Source of the DNA: Locusta migratoria
Taxonomy: Eukaryota; Arthropoda; Insecta; Orthoptera; Acrididae
DNA length: 64,000 bases
Assembly (NCBI GenBank): GCA_026315105.1
Contig: CM048745.1
Coordinates: forward strand, 755,243,506 to 755,307,505
Direction of reading: 5' to 3'
This document shows, in pieces, positions 18,572 through 29,109 of the stretch. Positions within the stretch are counted from its first letter, which is position 1. The number at the start of each line of letters is the position of its first letter. The translations under genes were made by a program, and so were the position numbers. The notes beneath the pieces are model-generated. The model ran no database searches and was not told the DNA's origin. It was given only the letters and a program-made list of their open reading frames with translations.

Positions 18572-19642
18572 CTAGGATGGCGGCCGTAGCCTCGAGCCCA
18601 GACAGCCGAACCAGGGGCAAAATGCGACAGAGGACGAGGAAGGGTTGTGGGAGAGGGACAACAGCGTCCAATGAGGGTGGCCGTGAAGGAGCTCAGAGGG
18701 GCTCTGCTCACCAGCCGGAGTGGACTGATAAGATGACAGGAATCGGAGGAGGGCTTCCTCCACTGCAAAATGCAACACATACTTGCGCATTTGCGTCTTG
18801 AAAGTGTGGACAAACCTCACCGCCGCCCCATTTGACTGTGGGTGGAAAGGTGGGACCAGGACATGGTGGATCTCATGACTAGAACAAAAATCATGAAAGT
18901 GTTGTGAAGTAAACTGTGGCTCGTTATCTGTCACCAGTGCGGCCAGGAGACCTTCAATAGAAAATATCTTTAACAGGGAATGTGTGGTAACTTCCGCGGA
19001 CGTTCAGGCCAGGCGAACAACAAACGGGTAGTTGGAGTATGCGTCAATGACGCAAAGCCAATAGCTATCTAAGAAGGGCCCTGCAAAATCAACATGGAGT
19101 ATTTCCCAAGGTGCGGACGGAGTGGGCCATGGAGAGAGAGATAAGCGAGGAGCTGCTTGTTGGGACGCACAAGAAGAGCACCCTGCTATGAGGCGAGTTA
19201 TGTCCCCGTCTATTCCTGGCCAATATTCATGTCAATGGGCAAGCATCTTGGTGCGGGAGACGCCCAGTGATCACGATGTAGAAGATCGAGAATCTGGCGC
19301 CACAATGATGCTGGAACCACCACTCGATGGGAACCGTCTTCCGTGGACAGAAGTAAAATGCCCTTGTAGGTGCTAAGGCGGTGATGAATTCCATAATAAT
19401 TGCGGAGAGGGTCTGATGCCTGACCCAGAGGACGCTCCGACCAGCCTTGCCTCACCCATTTTCAGGACGACCCAGAGTACAGGGTCAGCAGCTGTAGCCT
19501 CCGCGATCTGTGAGCTATTGATAGGGAAACCGGTGACTACATCTGCTGCCAACTCATCTACTGCAAAACACAAAAGCTCTTCGGCATCAGGGCCTACTGG
19601 GAGGCGTGATAAGGCATCGGCATTGGCGTGATGAGCCATCAA
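18572..19642 (-). pseudogene. Ty3/gypsy integrase
   Basis: On the minus strand, the RNase H-integrase linker (NADALSRLP, about 19620) is followed by the zinc-binding region (LLHRDHWA, about 19255), then the catalytic core with HVDFAGPF and VIDAYSNYP (about 19060-19100, first Asp), TDNEPQFTS (about 18930, second Asp) and PFHPQSNGAAVRFV (about 18840). In family members the last block reads AAERFV; here the catalytic Glu is Val. Several frame changes interrupt it. Integrase joins the DNA copy to the host chromosome; this one cannot work. Confidence 0.82.
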
Positions 19643-19759
19643 GCGGTACTGTATCTCTTAATGAAAACGAGAGAGGGCCTACTGAGAGGCGCGATAAGGC
19701 ATCGGCATTGGCGTGATGAGTCGTCGAGCGGTACTGTATCTCGTAATTAAAACGAGCGA
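19590..19759. repeat. 85-bp tandem duplication within the Ty3 element
   Basis: A unit beginning GGGCCTACTG occurs at 19590 and again at 19675 with a few differences. The 85-bp length is not a multiple of three, so it shifts the pol frame between RNase H and integrase. Confidence 0.8.
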
Positions 19760-19760
19760 G

Positions 19761-20501
19761 TTACAAGGCCCAGTGTTGAAGACAATGGGCTGCCTTGTCT
19801 GGAAGAGCTGCCGACGGGTGGAACAAAGACACTAATGGGCGGTGGCCCGTGTATAGGGTGAACTTTGACCCATAGAGGTACACACAAAATTTTTTTAGAG
19901 CAAAAATAATGGCTATGGCCTCCTTGTCCACCTGGGAGTACCAGCGCTGTGCCTCTGTAAGAGTTTTAGATGCAAACGCCAATGGGTGCTCTGATCCATC
20001 AGGGAACTGATGTGCCAGCACCACCCCCACACCGTGCTGGAAGGCGACTGCTGCCACCACAAGCGGGACCCCTGGGGTGCTTGCAGCGAGGCATGGAGCC
20101 TCAAGGAGGGCCGCTTTAAGTGATTGAAAAGCCCGCTCGCAAGCTGGAGACCAGTGGAAAGGGACACCCTTACGCAGTAATTGGTGCAGGGGGTGAGCCT
20201 CGGTGGCTGCCTGCGGGAGGAAGCGGTGATGATAGGTGATCTTGCCCAGGAATACTTGAAGTTCTTGAACGGAAGAAGGACGGGGAAGATCTGTGACCGC
20301 ACGCACGTGATCAGCCACGGGGCGAACCCCTGACCTGGATAACTCGTAGCCCAAGTACTCAATAGATGGTAGGAAGAAAGAAGATTTCTGGAAATTATAG
20401 CGTAGGCCAGCCTGCTCTAGAACGGAAAACAAGGAACGGAGGCTGGCAATATGGTCAGCAGCCGTCGAACCCGTCACCACAATATCATCCATGTAGTTCA
20501 C
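19761..20501 (-). pseudogene. Ty3/gypsy reverse transcriptase (C-terminal part) and RNase H
   Basis: The frame starts within RT motif C, NYMDDIVVTG, and continues through the RT thumb block EYLGYELS and FLGKITYHHRFLP to RNase H (LAFASKTLTEAQRWYS and VDKEAIAIIFALKKF). The RNase H block that normally reads TDHRPL is TGHRPL. RT motifs A and B, normally about 150 residues upstream, are absent: the protease-side frame runs directly into YMDD at about 20500. The deletion removes most of the polymerase. Confidence 0.87.
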
Positions 20502-21130
20502 GCAACAGGGAACTGGAGGGCGATCGGGAGGGGCAAAGCCTGACAGAAGACAGGGCGAGCCGTAATTTTAAGTGTAATAGTGGCCTGAAAATTCTTAGCA
20601 CACGCAAGACCCAGCACAAACAAGGATGAGAACTCCACGCGGAGATGCGTGAGACTCTCGTGTGGAATTTGATCAGAAACCAAGCAGACAGAATCGGTAA
20701 TAGTAAAGCAAAAAGCATGGAAAGCGTTGAACAGAATCGGTAATAGTAAAGCAAAAAGCATGGAAAGCGTCGAGGCTGTCGCACTGTTTACTACCATAAA
20801 CGGTACCGCGCAGCTAACATTCTGATACATAGCTTCGGCGACAAACGACCCCAATAGTGGAATAGGGTGGCCGCTGTAGCTAACTAACGAGTGAGGCGCT
20901 GGACATAAAGTGGGGGAGCCTAATGCTTGATGAGTAGCCGAACTTAGAAGCGATATTGTCGCACTAGTGTCCACTTGAAGTGTGACAGTTTTCCGCAGAA
21001 TGCGGTGGTCTATAAACAATTTCGGCAGCTGTACGCCAACGGGAACAACCTTATTAATATCCTTGGGTGATGCGCCGAAATCATGAGAGTGAGAGGTCCT
21101 TTTGCGGCCCCGAGCAGAGGAGCGACACAC
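20498..21130 (-). pseudogene. Ty3/gypsy protease region
   Basis: Contains the retroviral-type aspartic protease neighbourhood: VTLQVDTSATISLL, where the usual DTGA or DSGA catalytic word reads DTSA, followed by the flap region. It ends with ALPLPIALQFPVA, the segment that normally leads into RT. A 43-bp tandem duplication (20688-20730 and 20731-20773) inserts a frame-shifting repeat. The protease would cut Gag-Pol; the altered active site and the repeat suggest it is dead. Confidence 0.78.
20688..20773. repeat. 43-bp tandem duplication in the Ty3 protease/RT linker
   Basis: Two nearly identical units beginning ACAGAATCGG start at 20688 and 20731. The unit is not a multiple of three, so it breaks the reading frame. 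Confidence 0.85.
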
Positions 21131-22016
21131 TCAGGCGATGTGTCCGAATTTTCCACAACGATTACACGTGGCCCGTCTGTGCGGGCCCGATTCCCGAGAA
21201 TGGGCTGCCCCACACGAAAGACATGAAATCGGCTCGCTCTCTGAAGCGGGCCACGCGCGCCATCTTCCCTCCCCCCTCCCCGCCCACACGACACAGGCGA
21301 GTGGCGCAGTGTCAGAGGGGAGGGCGCCGCAACAACAGCCACTGAAGAAACAGGCGCGTGGATAACTGGGCCGAATCGGCCATTGAGGATACTTCCCACC
21401 AAGCGGAAAGTTGACTCCCCATGGCCTCAGAAACTTCAAATATGCATGCAATACACAAAACCTCCACTAATGAGGGATCGTCCGATTGAAGAGTCTGCAT
21501 ACGAATCACCATGCGGCTCGGACCGAAACAGACAACGACGGGTCAGCCCCTGCAGTTCCGTGGCCCAAGCCTGGCTGTTTCCGCGAACGGTAGAAAGATA
21601 TGCGGGCCGACACCACGTGAGAGTGGCGGCGAAAATATGCCGCAAAGAGAGAACAGATATCCGAAAAGGACACGGATGCCTACATCTGAAGTGGCGCCAA
21701 ATCGCCCAGCAATCGAAAAAGACGAGGTGAGAGCCACAAAAGGAAATAAGCTTTTTGCTTACCTTCATCACACAGCTGGAAGGCTACGAAGTGTTGGCGT
21801 AAACGCTGTTCGTAGTCAGACCAATCCTCGGCATTTTCATCAAAGGGAGGAAACGGAGGAATGGGCACAGAAGACCGCAACCCGACCTATTGTGTCACAA
21901 TCCTAGTCAAGGTGTCTATAGACACCATGAGGGAAGGATTCTGTTGAGCCAAAGCTTCCGGTAACGACTGAAGATTCATCAGCAATGCTCTAAGTTGCTC
22001 TGCCATGACTGCGGCA
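21131..22016 (-). pseudogene. Ty3/gypsy gag
   Basis: The ATG at 22016 begins MAEQLRALLMNLQSLP, a plausible Gag start just inside the 5' LTR. An internal stop follows after DTLTRIVTQ. The capsid-like block PPFPPFDENAEDWSDYEQRL is at about 21860-21800. The zinc-knuckle region near 21150-21240 has CLSCG and CNRCGKFGHIA. Several frame changes lie between these parts. Gag would form the particle that packages the RNA. Confidence 0.8.
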
Positions 22017-22049
22017 GGAAGACCACGCTACCATGAACCTCCTCGCCGC

Positions 22050-22281
22050 TGAAGCAAACACTTTTGTCATAAACACAAGGTAGATCGTTTCGCATTCACT
22101 CGTCAAATGACCCGGCCGCCACTCCAGTCGTTTCACAGCGCGCCGCCAGCAGATGGCTGTCAGCTGTCTAGACAACCGTGCCGTCCCGTGGCTAGGCCGG
22201 GAACTATCTCGGGCGGGCCAGCGCCAGCCACAGAGCACAATAAGGGAGCATGCAATCTAAATGGCCCGCTAGGCCATAACA
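22050..22281 (-). repeat. 5' LTR of the Ty3/gypsy element
   Basis: 232 bp. On the minus strand it starts TGTTATGGCC and ends TTTGCTTCA. It would hold the promoter and RNA start. I could not identify a convincing primer-binding site next to it; the nearest TGG is about 16 bases inside (TGGTAGCG). Confidence 0.9.
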
Positions 22282-22515
22282 GGCACATACTTACTGAAAA
22301 TGTAATCTGCCACTGGCTCGCACACAAAATCTGCTTATAAATTCAGGCATATTAAACAAAGCAACATATGGTATATGGGTCTAATCCAAAGGGCTGTGTT
22401 TGTGATAACTTTATTGCCTGAGAACACACCAAATCCTGCCACATGTGATATTTTAAACAAAAGTACAAGGTTACTTTCCATGGTTTGCGCTCCACGACTG
22501 TGATATGTTTTCAAT

Positions 22516-22762
22516 ACTCTGAGATTTTCAGCTATCAGTCGATCGTTTTTCAAACATCTTTATTATCAAATTATGATTTTGGCCAGTAACTGGCCATTAT
22601 CAATGCATGTGTTTAACTGAAGATGTTATTAATATTATAACTCACACCACGCTAACTATGACAACTGGACAATGGCCAGTTACTGGCCGAAATCATGATT
22701 TGCTAATAAAGATATTTAAAAAAAAGATCGACTGATAGCTGAAAATCTCAGAGTATTGGAAA
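22516..22762. mobile_element. Foldback PLE tail pair
   Basis: Arms at about 22516-22610 and 22672-22762 are reverse complements. Each contains the word TGATAATGGCCAG or its counterpart, followed by a hairpin and GCC(G/A)AAAT, as in the PLE tail at 24423-24453. Only about 60 bp separates the arms. No coding sequence. Confidence 0.65.
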
Positions 22763-22975
22763 AAGTATAAGTTCATAAATGTGATGTTTCTTCCACTTAA
22801 GGTAACATTCTTGTTACAGTCTGTGGATCATGGCATTTGAGATTTCCATATTTATTATGACAAATTATTGTTTCATAAGTTACTGTCAGTAAAAGAAGAG
22901 AAGATAGAAAATGTTAGGGAATAATAAAAATATTCTTTAAGAAATATCATTGTTTTCTATACATATAAAGAACTG

Positions 22976-23470
22976 ATGACTTACCCAAAGGACAGGCTCG
23001 TCAACAGACACGAATAAAATCACACACAAACACACATACAAGCTTTCACAACCGTTGGTCGGTTCTTCAGGAAAAGAGGAAGAAAGGAGAGGAGAAAGGG
23101 AAGGGTATGGGTTTTAAGGAAGTGAAAAGGAGTCATTCCAATCCCAGCAGCGGAAAGACTTGCCTTAGGGGAAAAAAGAAGGAAGGTACACAAATACACA
23201 CACACTCACACATATCTGAACGCAAACACACCTAGACAGACATTTGTAAAAAGCAAAGTAGTTTCCCCTAAGGTAAGTTCTTCCACTCCTGGGATTGGAA
23301 TGACTCCTTTTCCACTTCCTTAAAACCCATATCCTTCCCTCTCTCCTCTCCTTTCTTCCTCTTTTCCTGAAGAAGTGACCAACGCTTCCGAAAGCTTGTA
23401 TGTGTGTGATTTTATTTGTGCCTGTCGATGAGCCTGGGTAGAAGGAGACTTTCCAGGTGGGAAAATGGTA
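22976..23470. mobile_element. Head-to-head pair of PLE 3' tails
   Basis: The left half (about 22976-23255) is a minus-strand PLE tail and the right half (about 23262-23455) a plus-strand one. Both contain the stretch AAGTCTTTCC or AAGTTCTTCC, ATTGGAATG(A/G)CTCC, then CCTGAAGAA, a hairpin, GAAAGCTTGTATGTGTG. The PLE-1 tails at 5830-6230 and 12385-12805 have the same order of words. No coding sequence is left. Confidence 0.75.
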
Positions 23471-23479
23471 TAAAATAAA

Positions 23480-23760
23480 ATAAAGATTTTTGACTTACCT
23501 AAAGTACCGGCTCGTCGATAGAAACACCAAACACACACAAAAACACACAAACATTCGAGCTTTCGCCACCAGTGGTGGCTTCTTCCAGAAAAAGAGGGAG
23601 GAAGGAGAGGAGAAAGGGAAGGATACGGGTTTTAAGGAAGTGGAAAAGGAGCCATTCCAATCCCAGGAGTGGAAGGACTTACCTTAGGGGACAAAAAGGA
23701 AGGTAAACAAATACACACACACTCACACATATCCACATCCAAACACACCTAGGCAGGCAT
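23480..23760 (-). mobile_element. Further PLE 3' tail, minus strand
   Basis: Same family as the pair to its left. It carries a hairpin GCCACC-ACT-GGTGGC next to GAAAGCTCG. The CTGAAGA word has one extra G here (CTGGAAGA). Confidence 0.7.
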
Positions 23761-23782
23761 TGAAATGCGCTGGCACGGAGAT

Positions 23783-24030
23783 CCGCATGCTACGGTGGCT
23801 CAAAGGGAACAGGGTTCTAGCCCAGTGGCAGGCGATTTAAATACACTCTGCCCGTGGAGCGCCCCCTCTGTGGTCTGCGCCCCGTGCCGCAGTCGTGCAG
23901 TGGACCGCACGCTACGGCAGCTCGAAGGGAACAGGGTTCTAGCCCAGTGGCAGGCAATTTAAATACCTCCACCCGTGGAGCGCCCCCTCTGTGGTCCGCA
24001 CTCCATGCCGCGGTCACGCAGTGGAACCGA
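23783..24030. repeat. Two copies of a 122-bp tandem repeat
   Basis: A GC-rich unit beginning CCGCA(T/C)GCTACGG occurs at 23783 and 23905, with a partial third start near 24027. It lies downstream of a GIY-YIG fragment on the minus strand, so it is probably a 3' UTR repeat of that PLE. Confidence 0.7.
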
Positions 24031-24330
24031 TTGCAACGGCATCTGAGATGACGTCAATGTGAGGGCTCTGTCCCCCGTGGTTGTCACTACCTTACATTTG
24101 CTAGATTTACTCTTAATTAAGCCAATCGCTGGTTTCCAAGCTTTGTTAAGGTCATAGCTACAGTCACGGTTTATGAGGTCGTCATTAGCGCGCATTTCAA
24201 TGGCCTCTCTAAAGATGCAGTCCCAGTATCTCGGCGTTTGTACCAGAATCCTAATGCGTTCATACTCCATCGCATGATTCTCCAACGAACAATGTTCAGC
24301 GACCACCAACTTGCTCGGATACATCAATTG
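24031..24330 (-). pseudogene. PLE GIY-YIG endonuclease, C-terminal fragment
   Basis: Minus-strand frame with AEHCSLENHAMEYERIRIL, RYWDCIFREAIEM and LINRDCSYDLNKAWKPAIGL. This is the conserved end of the GIY-YIG domain in a second PLE family, with the catalytic Glu in REAIEM. The RT and the first part of the nuclease are missing. The reading frame continues into the tandem repeat at its 3' end. Confidence 0.75.
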
Positions 24331-24422
24331 TGTGTGCCTCTGGTGTTCAAGGCTGGGACTGCATCGTTAGCATGCGGATCTCCGTATCGGCGCATTTCCA
24401 GGAGTTCAGTCTGTCAGTTCAC

Positions 24423-24453
24423 CTGATAATGGCGAGGTGTATGATCGCCGAAA
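24423..24453 (+). ncRNA. Hammerhead-like core in a PLE tail
   Basis: CTGATAA, a hairpin with GGCGA pairing to TCGCC, then GAAA. The position that is G in CUGANGA is A here, so this copy is likely inactive or only similar in form. Confidence 0.3.
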
Positions 24454-24848
24454 TATTGTGCCCGTTGAACAGTATAGACTGGCAGTACACCCGTGGATAT
24501 TTTGATTATACCCACCGTGATACCTTTTCTAATCCTAAATGAGATTCATGTTATAAATAGGACTAACAATGTAAAGTCCACAGTTTTGTGCATAATTTTG
24601 CATACTGTGTGTGTGATTTTACATATTTGTGCATATCTTTGTGTACCTTGTGTGTATTTGCCAAGGCTTGTGCATATTTTTGCATATCTGGTGTGTATTT
24701 TTGGGTATTGAAGCACATCCACTCAGGTCTTAGGTTCGTCACTATCTCCTAACATTTTCTACATCATTTTACATTTACCTTACACCATCCCTGTTCCAGT
24801 GAACCTCTGCTCCATCTGTCTACGCCAGTTTAGAAAAGTATCTCTTTT

Positions 24849-25036
24849 GAAACTTCCTGGCAGACTAAAATTGTGTGCTGGAACTGGGACTTGAACTTGG
24901 GACCTTTGCATTTCGCGGGCAGCACTGTGAATCGTGTCGGTATAGCTCAGTTGGTAGAGCGCTTGCCCGCGAAAGGCAAAGGTCCCAGATTCGCGTCCCG
25001 GTTCCAGCACACAATTTAAATCTGCCAGGAAGTTTC
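24849..25036. repeat. tRNA-derived foldback SINE
   Basis: The right part (about 24937-25012) is tRNA-like: TAGCTCAGTTGGTAGAGCG matches an A box and GGTCCCAGATTCGCGTCCC lies at the B box. The left part (24849-24917) is an inverted copy of the 3' half of the same tRNA-like sequence. The ends AAACTTCCTGGCAGA and TCTGCCAGGAAGTTT are inverted repeats. It is not a functional tRNA: the anticodon loop is irregular. Confidence 0.75.
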
Positions 25037-25378
25037 ATATCAGTGCACACTCCACTGCAGAGTGAAAGTTTCATTCTGGAAACATCCCTTAGCCTGTGGC
25101 TAAGCCATGTCTCCATCATATCCTTTCTTCCAGGAGTGCTAGTCTTTAAGTTTCGCAGAAGAACTTCTGTGAAGTTTGGAAAATAGGAGGCGAGGTACTG
25201 GCAGAATTGAAGTTCTGGGGCAGCACCGTAAGTTGTGTCGGGATATCTCAGTTGGTAGAGCCCTTGCCCGCAAAAGGCATAGGTCCCAGGTTCGAGTCCC
25301 AGTTCCGGCACACAATTTTAATCTGCCAGGAAGTTTCATATCAGCCCACACTCTGCTGGAGAGTGAAAGTTTCATTTA
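25037..25378 (+). repeat. Second tRNA-derived SINE copy
   Basis: Contains CACTGCAGAGTGAAAGTTTCATTCTGG, a central region, then a tRNA-like end (about 25239-25312) with ATCTCAGTTGGTAGAGC and GGTTCGAGTCCC, closing with TCTGCCAGGAAGTTTCATATCAG. The same parts in the same order occur at 56957-57257. It abuts the foldback copy at 24849-25036, and the two may be one longer composite. Confidence 0.72.
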
Positions 25379-26022
25379 ATTATCTCTTTTGCTTGTGCTG
25401 TTCCTGGTTGTTGATCGATGATTCTCAAAGTTCTTGATGATTGTCGACAATCATTGCTTTCGGTAGCAGCTGGCTGGAATTTAATGGGGAAAGAACTAAT
25501 TCACTACAATTAACTTATACAACACACAGAATTACAATTCTTCAACAATTTAATTATTTATTATTATTGCCCAATTGTCCCCATTTATGGCCAGCCTACA
25601 AGTCTCATTAACTACAACCATTAATACCAGGCATGCACATTCCACACATCAATAATACGACTTTGCATCATAGTTCTTGTGTGGAATACAAAAGTTCGAG
25701 GTGTACATAGTAATGTGGCACAAATATTAATTAATCACACTAGATGCACCTTCCACACTAACAACACTAACTTTTGCACAATTAATCAAATTTAAAGTCC
25801 AAACTGACGAGGCTTGTTCCTCAGATTGCGACCGAAACAATAAACAAACTTGGAACTGACATAGATTGAGCATCAGATGGCTGATAAAACAGTACTCTGA
25901 TACATTCCGTGAATGCATCCTTTTTATATGTTTCAAACAATGTCACTGAAAATTATGTATTGTTAATTGAATTCATTACTTTATTTATAATGGAAAAGTC
26001 AATAGTTATGTGCAACTGGCTA
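25379..26022. other. AT-rich sequence without a recognised gene
   Basis: No gene or clear repeat is recognised. Short frames only. Confidence 0.45.
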
Positions 26023-26033
26023 TAGTAAAAGAT

Positions 26034-28683
26034 GTTGTTGTTGTGGTCTTCAGTCCGCAGACTGGTTTGATGCAGCTCTCCATGCTACCCTGTCCTGTGC
26101 AAGTCTCTTCATCTGAGAATATGTTCGGCAATCTACATCCTTTTGAATCTTCTTACTTTATTTGTCCCTCGGTCTCCCTCTGCGATTTTTACCCCACACG
26201 CTTCCTTCTAATGCTAAGTTGACAATTCCTTGATTTCTCAGAATGTGTCCAACCAATCTACCCTTTCTCTTAGTCAGTATATGCCAGAAACTCCTTTTCT
26301 CCCCAATTCGGTTAAGCACCTCCTCATTAGTTACAAGATCTACCCATCTAATTTTCATCATTCATCTGTAGCACCACATTTCAAAAGCTTCTATCATATT
26401 TTTATCTGAACTCCTTATTGTCCACGTTTCACTCCCATACAATGCTACCCTCCAGACAAATACTTGGATGTTAACAAGTTTTGCTTCTTTAGAAACGCTT
26501 TTTTTCCCATAGCCATTCTGCATTTTATATCTTCTTTACTTCGGCCGTCAGAAGTTATCTTGCTACCCAAATAACAAAATTCATCCACTACTTTTATTGT
26601 CTCAATACCTAATCTAATTCCTTCAGCATCGCCTGATTTCCTGACATTGCATTCCATTACCTTTGTTTTACTCTTGTTAATGTTCATCTTACATCTTCTT
26701 TTCAAGACACTATCCATCCCATTCAATTGCTCTTCCAGATCTTTTGCTGTCTCTGACAGAATTACTATGTCATCGGCAAAACACGATGCTTTTATTTCTT
26801 CTCCCTGCACTTTAATGCCCTCTCCAAATTTCTCCTTCCATTCCTTCACTGCCTGCTCAATGTACAGATTGAACAACATTGGGGAAAGGCTACAACCCTG
26901 TCTTACTCCCTTCCCAATCTCTGTGTCCCTTTCTTGCCCTTCGACTCTAATAACCGCTGTCTGGTTTTTGTATAGGTTGAATATAACTCTTTGCTCCCTA
27001 TATTTTACCCCTGCTACCTTAGAATTTTGAAGAGTGTATTACAGTTGACATTGTCAAAAGCTTTCTCCAAATCTACAAACGCCAAAAACATAGGTTTGCC
27101 CTTCCTTAGCCTATCTTCTAAGATGAGTCATAATGCGAGTATTGCCTCTCGTGTTCCTACATTTCTCGTAAATCCAAACTGATCTTCCCCGAGGTTGGAT
27201 TCCACAAGTTTTTCCATTCGTCTGTAAATAATTCGTGTTGGTATTTTGCACCCATGACTTATTAAACTGATAGTTCTGTAATTTTCACATTTGTCTGCAC
27301 TTGCTTTCTTTGGAATTGGAATTACAATATTCTTCTTGAAGTCGGAGGGTATTTCCCGTCTCATACATCTTGCATACCAGGTGATACAATTTTTTCATGA
27401 CTGGCTCTCCTAACGACATCAGCAGTTCAGACGGAATATCATCAACTCCAGGGGCCTTCTTTTGATTCAAGTCCTTCAGCGCTCTGTCAAGTTCTTCTCA
27501 CAGTATCATATCTCCTATCTCATCTTCCTCCACTTCGTCTCCATTTCCAGAATATTGCCTTCAAGTTTATTTCCTTTGTATAGGCCCTCTGTATATTCCT
27601 TCCATAGTTCAGCCTTCTCCTCTTTGCTTAGTACTGTTTTTCCATCTGAGTTCTTGATATTCATACAGCTCTTTTCTTGTCTCCAAATATCTCTTTTATT
27701 TTCCTGTAAGTGATAACTATCTTTCCCCTGGTTATGCATTCCCTCATTTTTCAGACGTTTGTACTTCCTTTTTCCTGCTTCACTTGCTGAATTTTTATAT
27801 TTTCTCCTCTCATCAATTAAGTTCAGTATATCCTGATTTCTAATAGGCCTTGTCCTTCTGCCAATATGGTCCTCTGCCGCCTTCACTACCCTATCTCTCA
27901 GAGCTACCCATTCATCTTCTACTGTATTACTTTCAGCCAATCCTTGCCTAATGCTCCCTCTGAAACTCTCAACCACCTCTGGTTCCTTCAATTTGTCCAT
28001 GTTCCATCTCCTAACCTTTTTACCTTTCTGCAATCTCTTAAGCTTTAATCTGCAGTTCATAACCAATAAGTTATGGTCAGAGTCTATATCTGCCCCTGGA
28101 TATGTCTTACAGTTTAGAACCTGCTTTCTAAATCTATTCCTTACCATTATAAAGTCAATTTGGTACCTTCCAGTGTCTCCTGGTCTGTTCCACATATACA
28201 GTCTTCTTTCATGATGATTAAACTAATCCCTACCATGTCTAACTTAAACCTATCCATTTCTCTTTTCAAATTTTCTAGCTTACCTACCCGATTAAGGGTT
28301 AGAACATTCCACGCTCAGACCCGTAGAATGCCTGTTTTGTTTCTCTTGATGACGCCATCCTCCTGAGTAGTCCCCGCCCAGAGATCCGAATGGGGGACTA
28401 TTTTACCTCCGGAATATTTTACCAAAGAAGACGCCATCATGGTATAGTCATACAGTAGAGCTGCATGTCCTTGGGAGAAGTAACAACTGTAGTTTCCCCT
28501 TGCTTTCAGCCATTCGCAGTAACTGCAGGGCAAAGCCATGTTAGTTGATGTTACAAGGCCAGTTCAGTCAATCATCCAGACTGTTGCCCCTGTAACTACT
28601 GAAAAGGCTGCTGCCCCTCTTCAGGAACCACACATTTGTCTGGCCTCTCCACAGATACCCCTCCACTGTGGTTGCACCTATGG
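26034..28683 (-). pseudogene. RTE-type LINE, internally deleted copy
   Basis: Flanked by TAGTAAAAGAT at 26023-26033 and 28684-28694, a target-site duplication. On the minus strand the order is 5' region, N-terminal MALPCSYCEWLK (about 28539), a short piece of endonuclease (DMVGIS), then a deletion of roughly 440 bp to MWNRPGDTGRYQIDF. The rest of the protein follows: DSDHNLLVMN (intact endonuclease His), RT block ENYRTISLISHGCKI, motif C SCFADDIVILS, and the C-terminal zinc-like end. Frameshifts and stops interrupt it. The 3' end is (CAA)n. The family matches the full copy at 47185-50473. Confidence 0.9.
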
Positions 28684-28694
28684 TAGTAAAAGAT

Positions 28695-29109
28695 ATCATA
28701 AATAATACTAATTAAATTAATATACAAATCTCAGTTAAATGAATAGTATTTCATACCCAAATATGGTTTCATATATTTTTCAAACAATTACTTCGTAATT
28801 AATGGTAATTATAAAAAACTAAAGGGGACAAAACTTTCCTAACATTACTTGTGAAACATAATAATAACTTCTTTAATATTATGAGATAAGAATTTACTTA
28901 GTTTTAATAGAAATACTAATTAGCACACTATCTGAAATGTAACAATACATTTATGGCATGAATTAATTAATATTTTCTAATTAACAAACTTTTCTGCATC
29001 ATGTAATAGAAAATTACTTCATCTAGTTACATTATAAAAAACAATAAGAAAAGTTTCGGAAAAGAAAATGATAATAGACTAATTTCATTCATATTTATTA
29101 TTATGCAAT
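28695..29109. other. AT-rich sequence without a recognised gene
   Basis: Very AT-rich; nothing recognised. Confidence 0.45.

Larger units (their letters stand above)
17735..22281 (-). mobile_element. Defective Ty3/gypsy LTR retrotransposon
   Basis: LTRs at 17735-17973 (239 bp) and 22050-22281 (232 bp) are similar and, read on the minus strand, each start TG and end CA. The element is flanked by GGCACA at 17729-17734 and 22282-22287, a target-site duplication. Internal order on the minus strand is gag, protease, RT, RNase H, integrase, the Ty3/gypsy order. It is markedly GC-rich compared with the flanks. Many frameshifts, a large RT deletion and two internal tandem duplications make it non-functional. 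No envelope-like gene is seen. Confidence 0.92.

Noticed and set aside
17735..22281. Endogenous retrovirus with an envelope gene
   Set aside because: No envelope-like frame lies between integrase and the 3' LTR; gag-pol only.
23783..24030. CRISPR-like array
   Set aside because: Only two long units with no spacers; it is a tandem repeat, and the genome is eukaryotic.
24937..25012. Possible true tRNA gene
   Set aside because: Irregular anticodon loop, repeated copies with SINE-type flanks and an inverted half-copy beside it show it is tRNA-derived repeat.
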